Part shown: one piece after another, positions 27,501-35,524 of the stretch | How positions within the stretch are numbered: position 1 is the stretch's first letter | Layout of the letters: every line of letters starts with the position of its first letter | Assembly: GCF_024972775.1 (NCBI RefSeq) | Contig: NZ_CP092282.1 | Location: 806,001-870,000 of the forward strand | DNA from: Dehalobacter sp. DCM | GTDB lineage: Bacteria; Bacillota; Desulfitobacteriia; Desulfitobacteriales; Syntrophobotulaceae | Direction of reading: 5' to 3' | DNA length: 64,000 nucleotides | Program-made: the position numbers and the translations under genes | Notes under the pieces: model-generated | Told to the model about the DNA's origin: nothing | Databases searched by the model: none | Seen by the model: only the letters and a program-made list of their open reading frames with translations

Positions 27501-29528
27501 GATTGGATCGATGGCGGAGAGCTCACCGGCTTCAGGTAAGACGGCATTGACGAATAAAGTGGTATAACGATACGGTTCGTCATTTTGCGCGGGGAAGACG
27601 GCTGTGTAAGGGATAGCAGCCTCGCCCCGGGAATTGGTTGTGATACTGTTTTGAACATCGTCTGTCTGATAATGGAGAGATAAACCGGGAACGGGTGTCC
27701 CTTCGAAGAAGGAGGCTTTGGCCAGGAAGTTGACTTTCTCTCCGGCAAACACCGCCTTCTTATCCGCTGTTAACGTGAGCTGATAGGCAGGCTTCCGGTA
27801 ATTCTCCACACTTAAGGAACGACTGATCAGCACGGTGTCGCCGGCCTTGACACGCAACTCATAATAACCCGGTTTAAGGATGGGCAGCTGGATTTGGCCG
27901 GTAAATGTTTTATTTTGGACGGGGACTTTGGTGGTCAGGATGGGAGCCACTTCCCGCCCGGAATCGTAATAATATTCATAACCGTACAGCTCAAGCGTGA
28001 GTTCATTGACCGGGGTGACACTCTTTCCTTGGCTGCTTTGATCCCTGGCGGCAACAATGCCCCAGAAATTCACAGTGTCTCCGGGTTTATAAAGTTCGCG
28101 GTCCAGGTAAAGGTATTTCCAGTAATCGGAAGGGATGGTGCTTTGGGATGCGTTTTGCTCACCTGTGCTTTGAAGGGGAACAAGTATTTCTTTCCCACCG
28201 CTCTGGAGATAGGCATAGTTGTGTTTATTTTCGAAATCACTATTGAGATTTTCCTTAACCAAAACAGTACCGGAGGCATCACCCTTGGCGGTGATATTTT
28301 TATTGGCAATACTGACAGCCACATTGGCTGCCGGTTTTTTTGTCTGGAGATCATTCACCCAGAAAAGCGTCTTGTCTTGACCCTGGGCGAAATAGACGGC
28401 TAAGTCGGTCACTTCGAACCAGACCTGTCTGGTGGTATCGCCTGCTTTCAGTTCAGCAGCATAATAACCCGCCTGGAGCTTTTCCGGGAAGACGACATAT
28501 TTATTGTACGGATCTGTTTGAAGCAGCTTGATTTGATACTCTGCTGTTTTATAGGAAGGGTCGATCTTTTCCAGATAACGGTTCCAGGTATAGTATGACC
28601 ACTGAGGAAGTGCATCCCGTTTTTCCAGAGAGGTTTGGAATACACGATAATCGGGATAACGGTAAAGTACTAGCTGGACATCCGAGGCAACGTCATTATC
28701 GCTATAGTTACTGTTGTAGAAATAGACGGGGAAGACCGGCGGCTCAGTGGTACTGAACTCGGTCAGAGAGGTGTCCAGATCAAACGAAAACAGGGGCGTG
28801 TTCGAATCGGTGCTGGCAGTCTCAAAACGAAGGGAGTGATCCTCCGCCAGGGTATCCGACGTACCGGGTACGGTGTAACCCTTTTTTAAGGTGACCGTAT
28901 ATACCGTGGAGGGCTGCAGGGGTTTTTGGGGAACAAAGACCAGTGTATTTTTATGTTTTTCAAATGTGCCGTCCACCGCCGGAGAAATGGCAAAATAATC
29001 GGTGATAGCGTCAACATTCCCAAAATCGGCGGTAAAGGTTAACTCAATACCGGTGTCGATGGGAACCATGGTACTTTGATTGCTGGGCAAACTCCGCAAG
29101 ACCATAAATGTCGCTTTGGTTTGGAAAGCCCAACTCTGCTTTTCCTGATCGGTTCCTTCCGGATCGTATGACAACCGATAAACCGTATTCGGTTTTAACG
29201 TTTCTTGAGGGGTTATCGTATAAGTAAGGCCTCTGTCCTGTTTATCCAGAGTATAAAGAAACTCGGGATATGTCTTCAATACGGCTTTAACCTGTTTTTC
29301 GGAAAGGGGTTCACTGCTGGTCAGTTGAAATGACGTATTTGTTTCCACACCGAGTCTGTCGGAATCCGTGGCTTTAATGGTGACCTCGGAGGCGAGAACC
29401 TCTCTTTGTCCAAACCAGTTGCTATTGATACCGTAAATTACGGAGGCAGCCAAGAGGATCACTAACCCGATGGCAACACCTTTTTTCCAGGTCATTTTTC
29501 TCAGATTATTACTCTTTTCTTCCCTCAT
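24582..29528 (-). CDS. Alpha-2-macroglobulin-like protein without a thioester
   Basis: This 1648-aa protein has an N-terminal membrane anchor (about 15-33). SbsA/Big_5-like Ig domains follow (about 45-240), then MG-type beta domains; YKPGDTVNFWG and YRPGEQVSLMAKVTDAKG are typical macroglobulin motifs. Next comes a Gly/Glu/Ser-rich bait-like loop (about residue 1050, GGAESGGEGGGERSDFRD), the A2M core TLQTDNNGQATTAFTLPDNL and a helical thioester-domain region. Where thioester proteins have GCLEQ, this one has NGSRLEQ, so it cannot form the bond. Bacterial A2M homologues are thought to trap or guard against proteases at the envelope. It is the upstream gene of a pair with the MEMO lipoprotein. 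Confidence 0.88.
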   Translation of the reverse strand: MREEKSNNLRKMTWKKGVAIGLVILLAASVIYGINSNWFGQREVLASEVTIKATDSDRLGVETNTSFQLTSSEPLSEKQVKAVLKTYPEFLYTLDKQDRGLTYTITPQETLKPNTVYRLSYDPEGTDQEKQSWAFQTKATFMVLRSLPSNQSTMVPIDTGIELTFTADFGNVDAITDYFAISPAVDGTFEKHKNTLVFVPQKPLQPSTVYTVTLKKGYTVPGTSDTLAEDHSLRFETASTDSNTPLFSFDLDTSLTEFSTTEPPVFPVYFYNSNYSDNDVASDVQLVLYRYPDYRVFQTSLEKRDALPQWSYYTWNRYLEKIDPSYKTAEYQIKLLQTDPYNKYVVFPEKLQAGYYAAELKAGDTTRQVWFEVTDLAVYFAQGQDKTLFWVNDLQTKKPAANVAVSIANKNITAKGDASGTVLVKENLNSDFENKHNYAYLQSGGKEILVPLQSTGEQNASQSTIPSDYWKYLYLDRELYKPGDTVNFWGIVAARDQSSQGKSVTPVNELTLELYGYEYYYDSGREVAPILTTKVPVQNKTFTGQIQLPILKPGYYELRVKAGDTVLISRSLSVENYRKPAYQLTLTADKKAVFAGEKVNFLAKASFFEGTPVPGLSLHYQTDDVQNSITTNSRGEAAIPYTAVFPAQNDEPYRYTTLFVNAVLPEAGELSAIDPIYVFKSNVYITGEAKRQTNTYTLNAKLSSVDLSKINNGEYPTEENFLQGPVTGSRIKAALFQEVMTKVKSGQHYDYISKKVVPSYYYTYSAKQVATFDLTTGADGTVTYTGKLDPKESYYLKLTATDASGRAFTRQIFIGSQYSSGTPYYHLEDAQTVGTTNDGTTETAVYTPGEKVTVTLMVNEEPLVPTGNNILYFHGQSVIDSYQVSASSQYSFDFTQAYIPNVNVYAVYFDGYKYNDVTMVNIPFAANTKTLAVTVTTDKKDYRPGEQVSLMAKVTDAKGNPLIGAQVNINLVDEALFHLQDQYVNLVEALYGDYRYLYVMTRKSHDHPDFRGGAESGGEGGGERSDFRDTVLFTTLQTDNNGQATTAFTLPDNLTSWRVTYQAFTSDLHAGSGTSKIPVTLPFFIDMTMNDTYLAGDAPVILLRSYGTTLKSNQTVSYRLKLTDPQGNEKTWTESVKAFASLDWKLPVLTAGEYTLTVSGNQATATDTLSRQFIVAKTFQQRTVSEQALLQEGQGIAGSAEQPTTLIFSNYEKSQYLRGLYELAWSNGSRLEQKLAAQEARKLLKTYFSDSSIFGEDADTQSLLVYQQSDGGISILPHGESELALTAMVAVTTPDIFDHHALIAYFDKALAAAEEKGDDPSLALMGLAALNEPVLLQIENALQAKDLAPEVQINLALALLELGDGAYAQEVYQKLLSAYGQDLGSVLRINVGKDQDEIIQATTRMALLAARLDESTKNKLYQYLLENTGTDILNSVEQLQILTYNLKYMKTTPVSFTYELNGSKVKKTLNDMELFEMTLLPQDLNKITFSGINGKVGVISSYTVPIPAGETQAGQDLSISRNYRVNAKQTTQFGRSDLVEITITYDIGDKAPQGVYEVVDILPAGLAFIPRPYNYQEQASNNDYWDYPSEANGQRLVFYASKAQEDKTITYLARVVSPGEFNCENPVLSNISNPTVYTSGNKGKVVIK

Positions 29529-29997
29529 GCTTTAACCATCCTTTCGTCTTAAAGCATAAACTTTGTGATTCTACACAAGTACTACCTTATTAATATCTCC
29601 GCTGACAGGCAATATGCTAAGAAGCTGATGTTTTTATGTATTAAAAAAATCTAACATAACGTATTCGATACAGCAGGGCAGATATCCTGTGGCCAGCCGA
29701 ACGAATATTTATCCCTATACTATGACTGCCGTGACGCGGTCAATCTGATGAGACCCCAGTACTCTATTTAATAATCCCCGTAGTTTAAGAAAACAAAGGT
29801 ACTAAATAACAAAATATATGTAGAAAAAGGATGAAATTTTTTATTCTTTACGCTATTATAAAGAGGAATTGTTTCGTTGACACCATAGATTTCACCACAA
29901 AAACAACAACGTCGATGATGAACATCTGGAATAATAATAAGTATATAGAAGCTAAGAAATAAATCTGCAAAGATGATGAGTGAAAGGATTGGAAAAT
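29529..29997. other. Divergent intergenic region, A2M gene / aminotransferase
   Basis: The 469 bp are AT-rich without a coding frame I trust. TTGACA at 29876-29881 could be a -35 for the aminotransferase, but no good -10 follows at 16-18 bp. I see no riboswitch or strong palindrome. Confidence 0.4.
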
Positions 29998-31188
29998 ATG
30001 AAGCTGTCCCAGCGCATTCTGGGTATGAAGCCGTCTGCGACCCTGGCTGTCGACGCGAAGGCCAAGGAATTGAGGAGTCAGGGGAAAAATGTTATTTCCT
30101 TTGGGTCCGGAGAACCTGACTTTACATCACCGGAGGCCGCCTTCCGATACGCCAAAGAAGCTATGGAAACGGGTAAAACGCACTATACGCCGACACCGGG
30201 TATCCCGGAGCTTCGCAGAGAGATTTGTTCGTATTATCAGAAGGAATTTGGTTTGGAATTTCTGCCCGAGCAAGTTGTGGTCGGTTCCGGTGCCAAGCCG
30301 TGTATTTATGAAGCCTTAGCTGCTATTGTTGATCCGGAAGACGAGGTTATCCTGCCTGCGCCGGCTTGGGTCAGCTATATTGAACAGATCCATTTACTTG
30401 GCGGCAAAACCGTCATTGTGGATACAGAAAGCAATAATTTCATACCAAATATCGAAGACATTGAAGCCGCAGTGACAGATAAAACAGTGGCGTTGCTGCT
30501 GAACTCGCCATCCAATCCCACCGGCATGGTCTATAACGAAAATACAATTCGTGGCTTAGGAGAGATAGCGCTTAAGCATAATCTCTGGTTAATATGGGAT
30601 GAGATATATGAGCAGCTGGTATATGGAGACAACAAGCACTGCAATCCCCTTCAGCTGATGCCGGAACTTGCAGCCAGGACAATCATCATCAATGGCGTCA
30701 GCAAAGCCTATGCGATGACCGGATGGCGCATTGGGTATTCTATTGCGCCCAAACCACTGGCCTTAAAAATCAATGACTTTCAAAGTCATTTGACCTCCAA
30801 TGCCAGCTCGATTGCGCAATGGGCTGCGGTTGGGGCGATGAGAGAAAGCATGGACGATGTAAAAAATATGAAGGCGGCTTTTGAGAGCAGGAGACGATTG
30901 ATCTGCGATTTATTACGGGCAATGCCGCACATTGCTTTTCGTGAACCGGAAGGTGCTTTCTATGTCTTTGTTAATATTAAAAAATGTATCGGTATGACCT
31001 ATGAAGGGCAATTAATCACGGATGATATGGACTTCTGCAGCAAGCTGCTTGAAGGGCAACTGGTTGCAGTGGTTCCCGGCAGTGCCTTTCTGGCACCGGG
31101 ATACTTACGGATTTCTTACGCCAGTTCCCCCGAGACAATCACCGAGGGGATGCAGAGGCTGCATGCATTTTTAAATAAGCTTCAATAG
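29998..31188 (+). CDS. Class I pyridoxal-phosphate aminotransferase (aspartate aminotransferase type)
   Basis: The ATG at 29998 follows AAAGGA; an upstream GTG extension adds six residues without a better site. The 396-aa enzyme shows the aspartate-aminotransferase Ib pattern: ISFGSGEPDFTSPEA, HYTPTPGIPELR, LNSPSNPTGMVY, WDEIYEQLVYG and the Schiff-base lysine in NGVSKAYAMTGWRIGY. It transfers amino groups between an amino acid and a 2-oxo acid, most likely aspartate/oxaloacetate. Related enzymes act on aromatic amino acids or prephenate, so the substrate is not fixed. It is monocistronic with a hairpin terminator. Confidence 0.88.
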   Translation: MKLSQRILGMKPSATLAVDAKAKELRSQGKNVISFGSGEPDFTSPEAAFRYAKEAMETGKTHYTPTPGIPELRREICSYYQKEFGLEFLPEQVVVGSGAKPCIYEALAAIVDPEDEVILPAPAWVSYIEQIHLLGGKTVIVDTESNNFIPNIEDIEAAVTDKTVALLLNSPSNPTGMVYNENTIRGLGEIALKHNLWLIWDEIYEQLVYGDNKHCNPLQLMPELAARTIIINGVSKAYAMTGWRIGYSIAPKPLALKINDFQSHLTSNASSIAQWAAVGAMRESMDDVKNMKAAFESRRRLICDLLRAMPHIAFREPEGAFYVFVNIKKCIGMTYEGQLITDDMDFCSKLLEGQLVAVVPGSAFLAPGYLRISYASSPETITEGMQRLHAFLNKLQ

Positions 31189-31207
31189 CTTAATGAATGT
31201 TAATAAG

Positions 31208-31248
31208 AAGGGCAAGAGATCCTATTCGGAATACTCTTGCCCTTTAAG
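31208..31248. terminator. Bidirectional terminator between the aminotransferase and hydrogenase operons
   Basis: AAGGGCAAGAG (31208-31218) pairs perfectly with CTCTTGCCCTT (31234-31244). T-rich or AT-rich flanks occur on both sides, suiting the two convergent units. Confidence 0.75.
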
Positions 31249-31297
31249 ATGTTCAGTGAGATACGCATTACCTTTGAATGCCTATGGGTTCGCTTAT

Positions 31298-31801
31298 TCA
31301 GTCTTTCGCCGGCGGCATATCCATAAAGCTGTTTGTGGCGTTTATATGGTCAATTTCCTTAATAATCTGTTGGATTAGTTGCGGAAATACGGCTTTGATT
31401 TCTTCAGATACTTCCATTCCCCAATCCAGACTTTTTGGCTGAACACCGTAGATCAACGTTTGCGGTGCATTGCCGAGAAGATCGGCAACATTCAGGACCT
31501 CGATGATACCCACCTGGTGAAACGATACTTCAAAGGCATCCGGCAGTATGCGGATATCCTCCGGTCGAAATCGGAAAACGCTCCCCGGTTCCGACTTGGC
31601 GTTCACGGCATCGACTAAGATCAGAAAATCAACGTCCTTGATCAGATGAACAAGTTCCAATCCGGCAGTTCCGCCTTCGATGAGCTCAACATTATCGGGC
31701 AGAGCGTCCTTATCAAACGCATCGAGAATGCGAACACCTAAACCTTCATCGCTCAATAATACATTGCCGACACCCATGATCATAATTTTTGGTGAGTTCA
31801 T
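31298..31801 (-). CDS. hyaD: Hydrogenase maturation endopeptidase (HyaD/HybD type)
   Basis: The 167-aa protein opens with PKIMIMGVGNVLLSDEGLGV, the family signature in which the Glu binds nickel. It continues with ELIEGGTAGLEL and FLILVDAVNAKSEPGSVFRF, where the second metal ligand Asp lies. These proteases inspect the assembled NiFe site and remove the C-terminal extension of the large subunit. The large subunit encoded two genes upstream keeps such an extension after its last His. It is the final gene of the hydrogenase operon. Confidence 0.92.
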   Translation of the reverse strand: MNSPKIMIMGVGNVLLSDEGLGVRILDAFDKDALPDNVELIEGGTAGLELVHLIKDVDFLILVDAVNAKSEPGSVFRFRPEDIRILPDAFEVSFHQVGIIEVLNVADLLGNAPQTLIYGVQPKSLDWGMEVSEEIKAVFPQLIQQIIKEIDHINATNSFMDMPPAKD

Positions 31802-31828
31802 ACACTGAAGTCCTTTCCCTTAAATGTT

Positions 31829-32455
31829 TCAGCTGTTTGCAGACGATTGTTCCGCTTCTGCTGCCGGGTGCTGTTTGCTCTTTTTACTGGTCTTCCCGAA
31901 AAACATCACCATAAACTGTTCAGCAGCTTCAGTAAATACCAGATAAAGGTGAGCGATAATGATCAGAATAAACAGCCAAGTAATGATATAGTGGATTCCT
32001 CTGACGGCACCCATGCCGCCGAGCAGCATGGCAGCTCCCGCGAACTTCATCGGCAGATAGAGAATGAATCCGGTAATCGCCTGTAGTACCCCTAAAACGG
32101 GTAAGGCAAGATAGGCGCATTTCTGAAGCGGATTATATTTGCCTGTCTTAGGATGCTTTTTACTGATGAACAGATAGTATTTCAGCTGGGGAATAAAGGT
32201 TTTCAGATCCTGTTTATTCAGGAGGATATCTTTATAATCCTTATGTTTCCCAAAAACGGCGTAATAGACACGTACAATCCCGTTAGCCAGGAAAACATAC
32301 ATAAAGAAAAAGTGGAGTCCCCGGACTAAGGCCATATCCGCTCCCTGAAAAGGGGAGTGAATGATAAAGCCTGTCGGGATAAAGACAATAAAGCAGATGA
32401 GATTAATCCAGTGAGAAATCCGCTGAAAAAGCGGGTGATCAGATACTGTAGCCAT
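31829..32455 (-). CDS. hyaC: Ni/Fe-hydrogenase b-type cytochrome subunit
   Basis: The start is ATG at 32455, behind AGAGGGGG and matching the family's N-terminus; an upstream extension overlapping the large-subunit gene lacks support. The 208-aa protein has four hydrophobic spans and the expected haem-ligand histidines in HPLFQRISHWINLICF, GLHFFFMYV and GIHYIITWLF...IAHLYLVF. It anchors the periplasm-side hydrogenase dimer and passes electrons from H2 to the quinone pool. The C-terminus is a Lys/Glu-rich cytoplasmic tail. Confidence 0.92.
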   Translation of the reverse strand: MATVSDHPLFQRISHWINLICFIVFIPTGFIIHSPFQGADMALVRGLHFFFMYVFLANGIVRVYYAVFGKHKDYKDILLNKQDLKTFIPQLKYYLFISKKHPKTGKYNPLQKCAYLALPVLGVLQAITGFILYLPMKFAGAAMLLGGMGAVRGIHYIITWLFILIIIAHLYLVFTEAAEQFMVMFFGKTSKKSKQHPAAEAEQSSANS

Positions 32456-32475
32456 TGTATTTTCCCCCTCTTTCT

Positions 32476-34041
32476 TTAAAAGCCGACGCGGAATTCTTTG
32501 ATTTCGTTGCTCTTGGGATCGATGAGGTGAATAGCACATGCCAAGCAGGGATCATAGGAGCGGATGACGCGAACGACATTGATGGGATTTTCGGGATCCG
32601 GTACAGGAACACCGAGCATCGATTTGTCAACGGGGCCTAAAAGACCGTTTTCATCCGTGGGCGAGAAGTTCCACGTCGACGGAACGACCATTTGATAATT
32701 TTCTGTTTTATGGTCTTTCACTTTGATCCAGTGGCCCAATGCACCGCGGGCGACTTCAATTAACCCTGCACCCTGACCACTTTCGGGGATCTCCCAATGG
32801 TCGGTATCATGGATCTTAAAGTTAGGCTTGCCCATTTCAATGATCAGGGAATCGACCCATTCCACCATCTTCTTGGCCATCAGAAGGGTTTCTACGGCAC
32901 GAGCAGCATGACGGGCGACCGCTCCGGGTAAAATCTTGTATTTCGTGATGACATCCATCAGTACTTTGGGCTGCATCACCAGCATCCGGGCCAGCGGGCC
33001 GACTTCCATGGGTTTGCCTTCATAGCGCGGTGCCTTGACAAAGGTATACCCATCTTTCTTTTCCAAATCAACCACGGTATCTTCTTCATACGGTGTTCTG
33101 CCTTTATCGCTCTTATACCAGGCATGAGAGATGTCTTCCGTAATCTTATCGCTATTAAACGCATGAACCGTAGCCAGATTATTGTCAAGAATGATGCCGG
33201 GTGCGAACAACAAGTCTTTTCCTGCCGCGTCTCCGGCAAATCCGCCATAGGACATATAATTGCCGTAACTGCCGCCGACACCCGCTTGGGCTAAAGGCAG
33301 TAACGGACCGGTACCAAAGGTCAAGACGTCTTGCAGGTAGACATTTTCCACAAAATCAATTTGTTCCATCAGCATCGAACGGTATTGGAAGACCTGCTCC
33401 AGATTTGGCAGCATGGTGACGCCGCCAACAACAATGGAGGATTGATGCGGTTGTTTTCCGGCGAAGATAGCAGACATTTTCTTCGCTTTCGCCTGCATTT
33501 CCAATGCTTTCAGATAGTGAGCCACTGCCATTGTCACCAGTTCGGGGTCACTGACACAATACTGATCGGGAGTATAGCGCGGGGTCAAGGGTGCTGTATC
33601 GCCGGCGGCGACAAGTTTCATAATCTTGCTTTTGACATTGAGCAGACCGGCGTCACTGCCGCTGTATTTGGCGATAGCCATAATATCGATATAATCGAGC
33701 GCAGACAGATGATAGAAGTGCAGAGGATGATCATGAAGGAGTGTCGCACCGTAAATAAGATTACGAATAAGCCGGCCGCCATAGGGGACTTCAGCGCCAA
33801 AAGCGGCGTCTAAAGCTAAGGCCGAAGCTAAACCGTGGACGGTGGCGCAAACGCCGCAGGCTCGTTCGGTAACATAGCTGGCGTCCCTGGGATCACGACC
33901 GATAACCAGATTCTCCAGGCCCCTGTACATGGTGCCAATGACGCGGGAATCAGAAACGACGCCATCGGTTATCTCGACTTCTATTTTCAAGTGACCTTCA
34001 ATACGGGTAATGGGATCAATAACTATTTTTTGTGCTGCCAT
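32476..34041 (-). CDS. hyaB: [NiFe]-hydrogenase large subunit (group 1 uptake type)
   Basis: The 521-aa catalytic subunit has the N-terminal nickel motif RACGVCATVHG (Cys62, Cys65) after RIEGHLKIEVEI, and the C-terminal motif DPCLACAIH (Cys499, Cys502, His505). Sixteen residues after that His form the peptide normally cut by HyaD. All four nickel-binding cysteines are present. The enzyme oxidises H2 outside the membrane. The small-subunit gene ends 3 bp upstream, and the cytochrome gene starts 20 bp downstream. Confidence 0.96.
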   Translation of the reverse strand: MAAQKIVIDPITRIEGHLKIEVEITDGVVSDSRVIGTMYRGLENLVIGRDPRDASYVTERACGVCATVHGLASALALDAAFGAEVPYGGRLIRNLIYGATLLHDHPLHFYHLSALDYIDIMAIAKYSGSDAGLLNVKSKIMKLVAAGDTAPLTPRYTPDQYCVSDPELVTMAVAHYLKALEMQAKAKKMSAIFAGKQPHQSSIVVGGVTMLPNLEQVFQYRSMLMEQIDFVENVYLQDVLTFGTGPLLPLAQAGVGGSYGNYMSYGGFAGDAAGKDLLFAPGIILDNNLATVHAFNSDKITEDISHAWYKSDKGRTPYEEDTVVDLEKKDGYTFVKAPRYEGKPMEVGPLARMLVMQPKVLMDVITKYKILPGAVARHAARAVETLLMAKKMVEWVDSLIIEMGKPNFKIHDTDHWEIPESGQGAGLIEVARGALGHWIKVKDHKTENYQMVVPSTWNFSPTDENGLLGPVDKSMLGVPVPDPENPINVVRVIRSYDPCLACAIHLIDPKSNEIKEFRVGF

Positions 34042-34044
34042 CGT

Positions 34045-35133
34045 TTATTCCTCCTCGTGTCCATGTTTTTTGCTCAAACGGCCGGTTGCTGCCGACGCAG
34101 CCAGATGAACCGCAACGCCTGCGACTGCCACACCGCCTACCACTTTGCCGGCGGTATCCACATTGACGGGCCCGACGCCAGGTAGTTTGAACATCTCTTG
34201 TTTTTGATACAGCGGGCTGAAGTTCGCGAAAAATCCTGTTTCGGAACAGCCTGAACAGGGTGAACCGGCGTTGATGCAGAAGTTGGTGTTGTCGTTGTAC
34301 CAAACCTGGGCACAGTCGGTATAGGTTTTTGGACCTTTACAGCCCTTGAGAAGCAGACAATAGTCTTTCTGAGTGGGATCGTTCCAGTCTTGTAAGAAAT
34401 TGCCGGCTTCGAACTGACCCCGCCGCGGGCAGTTGTCATGCAAAAGATTGCCATAAAACACAGTAGGACGGCCCTGATCATCGAGAGGCGGAACGTCGTT
34501 GTAGGTAAGATAATAAACAATCGTACCCAACATGGTCGCCGGTTTGACCGGACAACAGGGCAGATTGATCACCGGCTTGTTAATATTATTTAATTTCAAA
34601 AGGTCGCGGACACCGACAGCACCGACTTCACAGGCACCCGGGATACCGGCACCATCTGTGGCGCAGCTGCCGACAGCAATAATTGCTTTGGCTTTCTGTG
34701 CCGCTTCAAGGACGGTTTTTCTAAAGGGTTTTTGGGCAACCATACAGTACATGTCCATGGCTTCATTGGGGGGTATAGCACCTTCAACAACCAGAACGAA
34801 ATCACCTTGGATGGCCTCATGATAAGCTTCTTCTGCCACATAGCCCTGACCAGCCATAATGGTTTCGTGATAACGGATCGACAGCATATCCAGAACAACC
34901 TCTGCAGCGGATGGATTAAGCGTCGCCAGCAGTGATTCTGAACAGCCGGTGCACTCCATACCGTGGAGCCAAACAACCGGCGGCTTATTTAATGCTTGTT
35001 CGACGGCATTGGTTACCTTTGGACCCACTGCGGCAGGCAGTCCCAGTGCAGCTGTGGTTGCTGCCATCAGCTTGAGAAAACTACGCCGAGATACTCCTCT
35101 GGCTGCTAAATGATCTAACTTCTTCATCTGCAA
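34045..35133 (-). CDS. hyaA: [NiFe]-hydrogenase small subunit, Tat-exported
   Basis: The 362-aa iron-sulfur subunit starts with a twin-arginine signal, SRRSFLKLMAATTAALGLPA. Proximal-cluster cysteines are Cys61 and Cys64 (GMECTGCSES), Cys157 (GSCATDG) and Cys194. Distal-cluster ligands are His232, Cys235, Cys259 and Cys265, and the medial cluster uses Cys274, Cys293 and Cys296. A C-terminal hydrophobic helix (VVGGVAVAGVAVHLAASAAT) anchors it near the cytochrome. An oddity is LPCCPVKP, where the usual Gly before the Cys194 ligand is a second cysteine. A sigma-54-type promoter lies about 150 bp upstream. Confidence 0.95.
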   Translation of the reverse strand: MQMKKLDHLAARGVSRRSFLKLMAATTAALGLPAAVGPKVTNAVEQALNKPPVVWLHGMECTGCSESLLATLNPSAAEVVLDMLSIRYHETIMAGQGYVAEEAYHEAIQGDFVLVVEGAIPPNEAMDMYCMVAQKPFRKTVLEAAQKAKAIIAVGSCATDGAGIPGACEVGAVGVRDLLKLNNINKPVINLPCCPVKPATMLGTIVYYLTYNDVPPLDDQGRPTVFYGNLLHDNCPRRGQFEAGNFLQDWNDPTQKDYCLLLKGCKGPKTYTDCAQVWYNDNTNFCINAGSPCSGCSETGFFANFSPLYQKQEMFKLPGVGPVNVDTAGKVVGGVAVAGVAVHLAASAATGRLSKKHGHEEE

Positions 35134-35218
35134 TACCTTCCTCCTTAAATATACTAATACTTTTGAATATTAAAAATATTGAGAAAATAATTTTTTGCAT
35201 AAAAAGTTCCCCTGTAAA

Positions 35219-35236
35219 TTGTGAATAATTTTACAA
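35219..35236. promoter_or_regulatory. FNR/Crp-family-like palindrome
   Basis: TTGTGAATAATTTTACAA has the TTGT...ACAA symmetry of Crp/FNR-type sites. It is 86 bp before the hyaA start. If the sigma-54 start is used, it lies inside the leader. Confidence 0.35.
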
Positions 35237-35280
35237 TGTTTTTCTTTTATGCAATTTTTGAATTTCACTAATTAAATACA

Positions 35281-35296
35281 TGCAAGAAGTGTGCCA
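35281..35296 (-). promoter_or_regulatory. Sigma-54 (-24/-12) promoter for the hydrogenase operon
   Basis: On the minus strand TGGCACACTTCTTGCA matches the consensus TGGCACG-N4-TTGCW at every fixed base except the seventh. The GG and GC pairs have the required 12-bp spacing. Transcription would start near 35270 and run into hyaA. Confidence 0.7.
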
Positions 35297-35524
35297 AAAT
35301 AGGCAACCATAATGAAAAACTCGAAAAGTGCATTAAATGCGGGACTTTTTGCAAAAGGATGTTATTAAAATTCCAGATAAAAAACTCAAAATGATAAATT
35401 TGATAAAGAAATTCTCAAAGTGATTGTTTTTTAGGATTACTTAGTCAATATGAAATTTTCTCTGTGTGTTGCCCAAGAGACATTGTGTTCAGTAAAATGT
35501 CACACGATGAACTGGCGTGATACA

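Larger units (their letters stand above)
35134..35524 (-). promoter_or_regulatory. Hydrogenase operon upstream region
   Basis: This 391-bp AT-rich gap contains the sigma-54-like promoter and the FNR/Crp-like palindrome listed separately. Bases beyond about 35400 could hold upstream activator sites, for example around AAAATGTCACACGATG, but no clear repeat is visible. No coding frame is evident. Confidence 0.5.

Noticed and set aside
35271-35280. Dehalobox-like TAATTAAAT near the hydrogenase promoter
   Set aside because: It does not match TTAAT-N4-ATTAA in spacing, so CprK-type control is unsupported.
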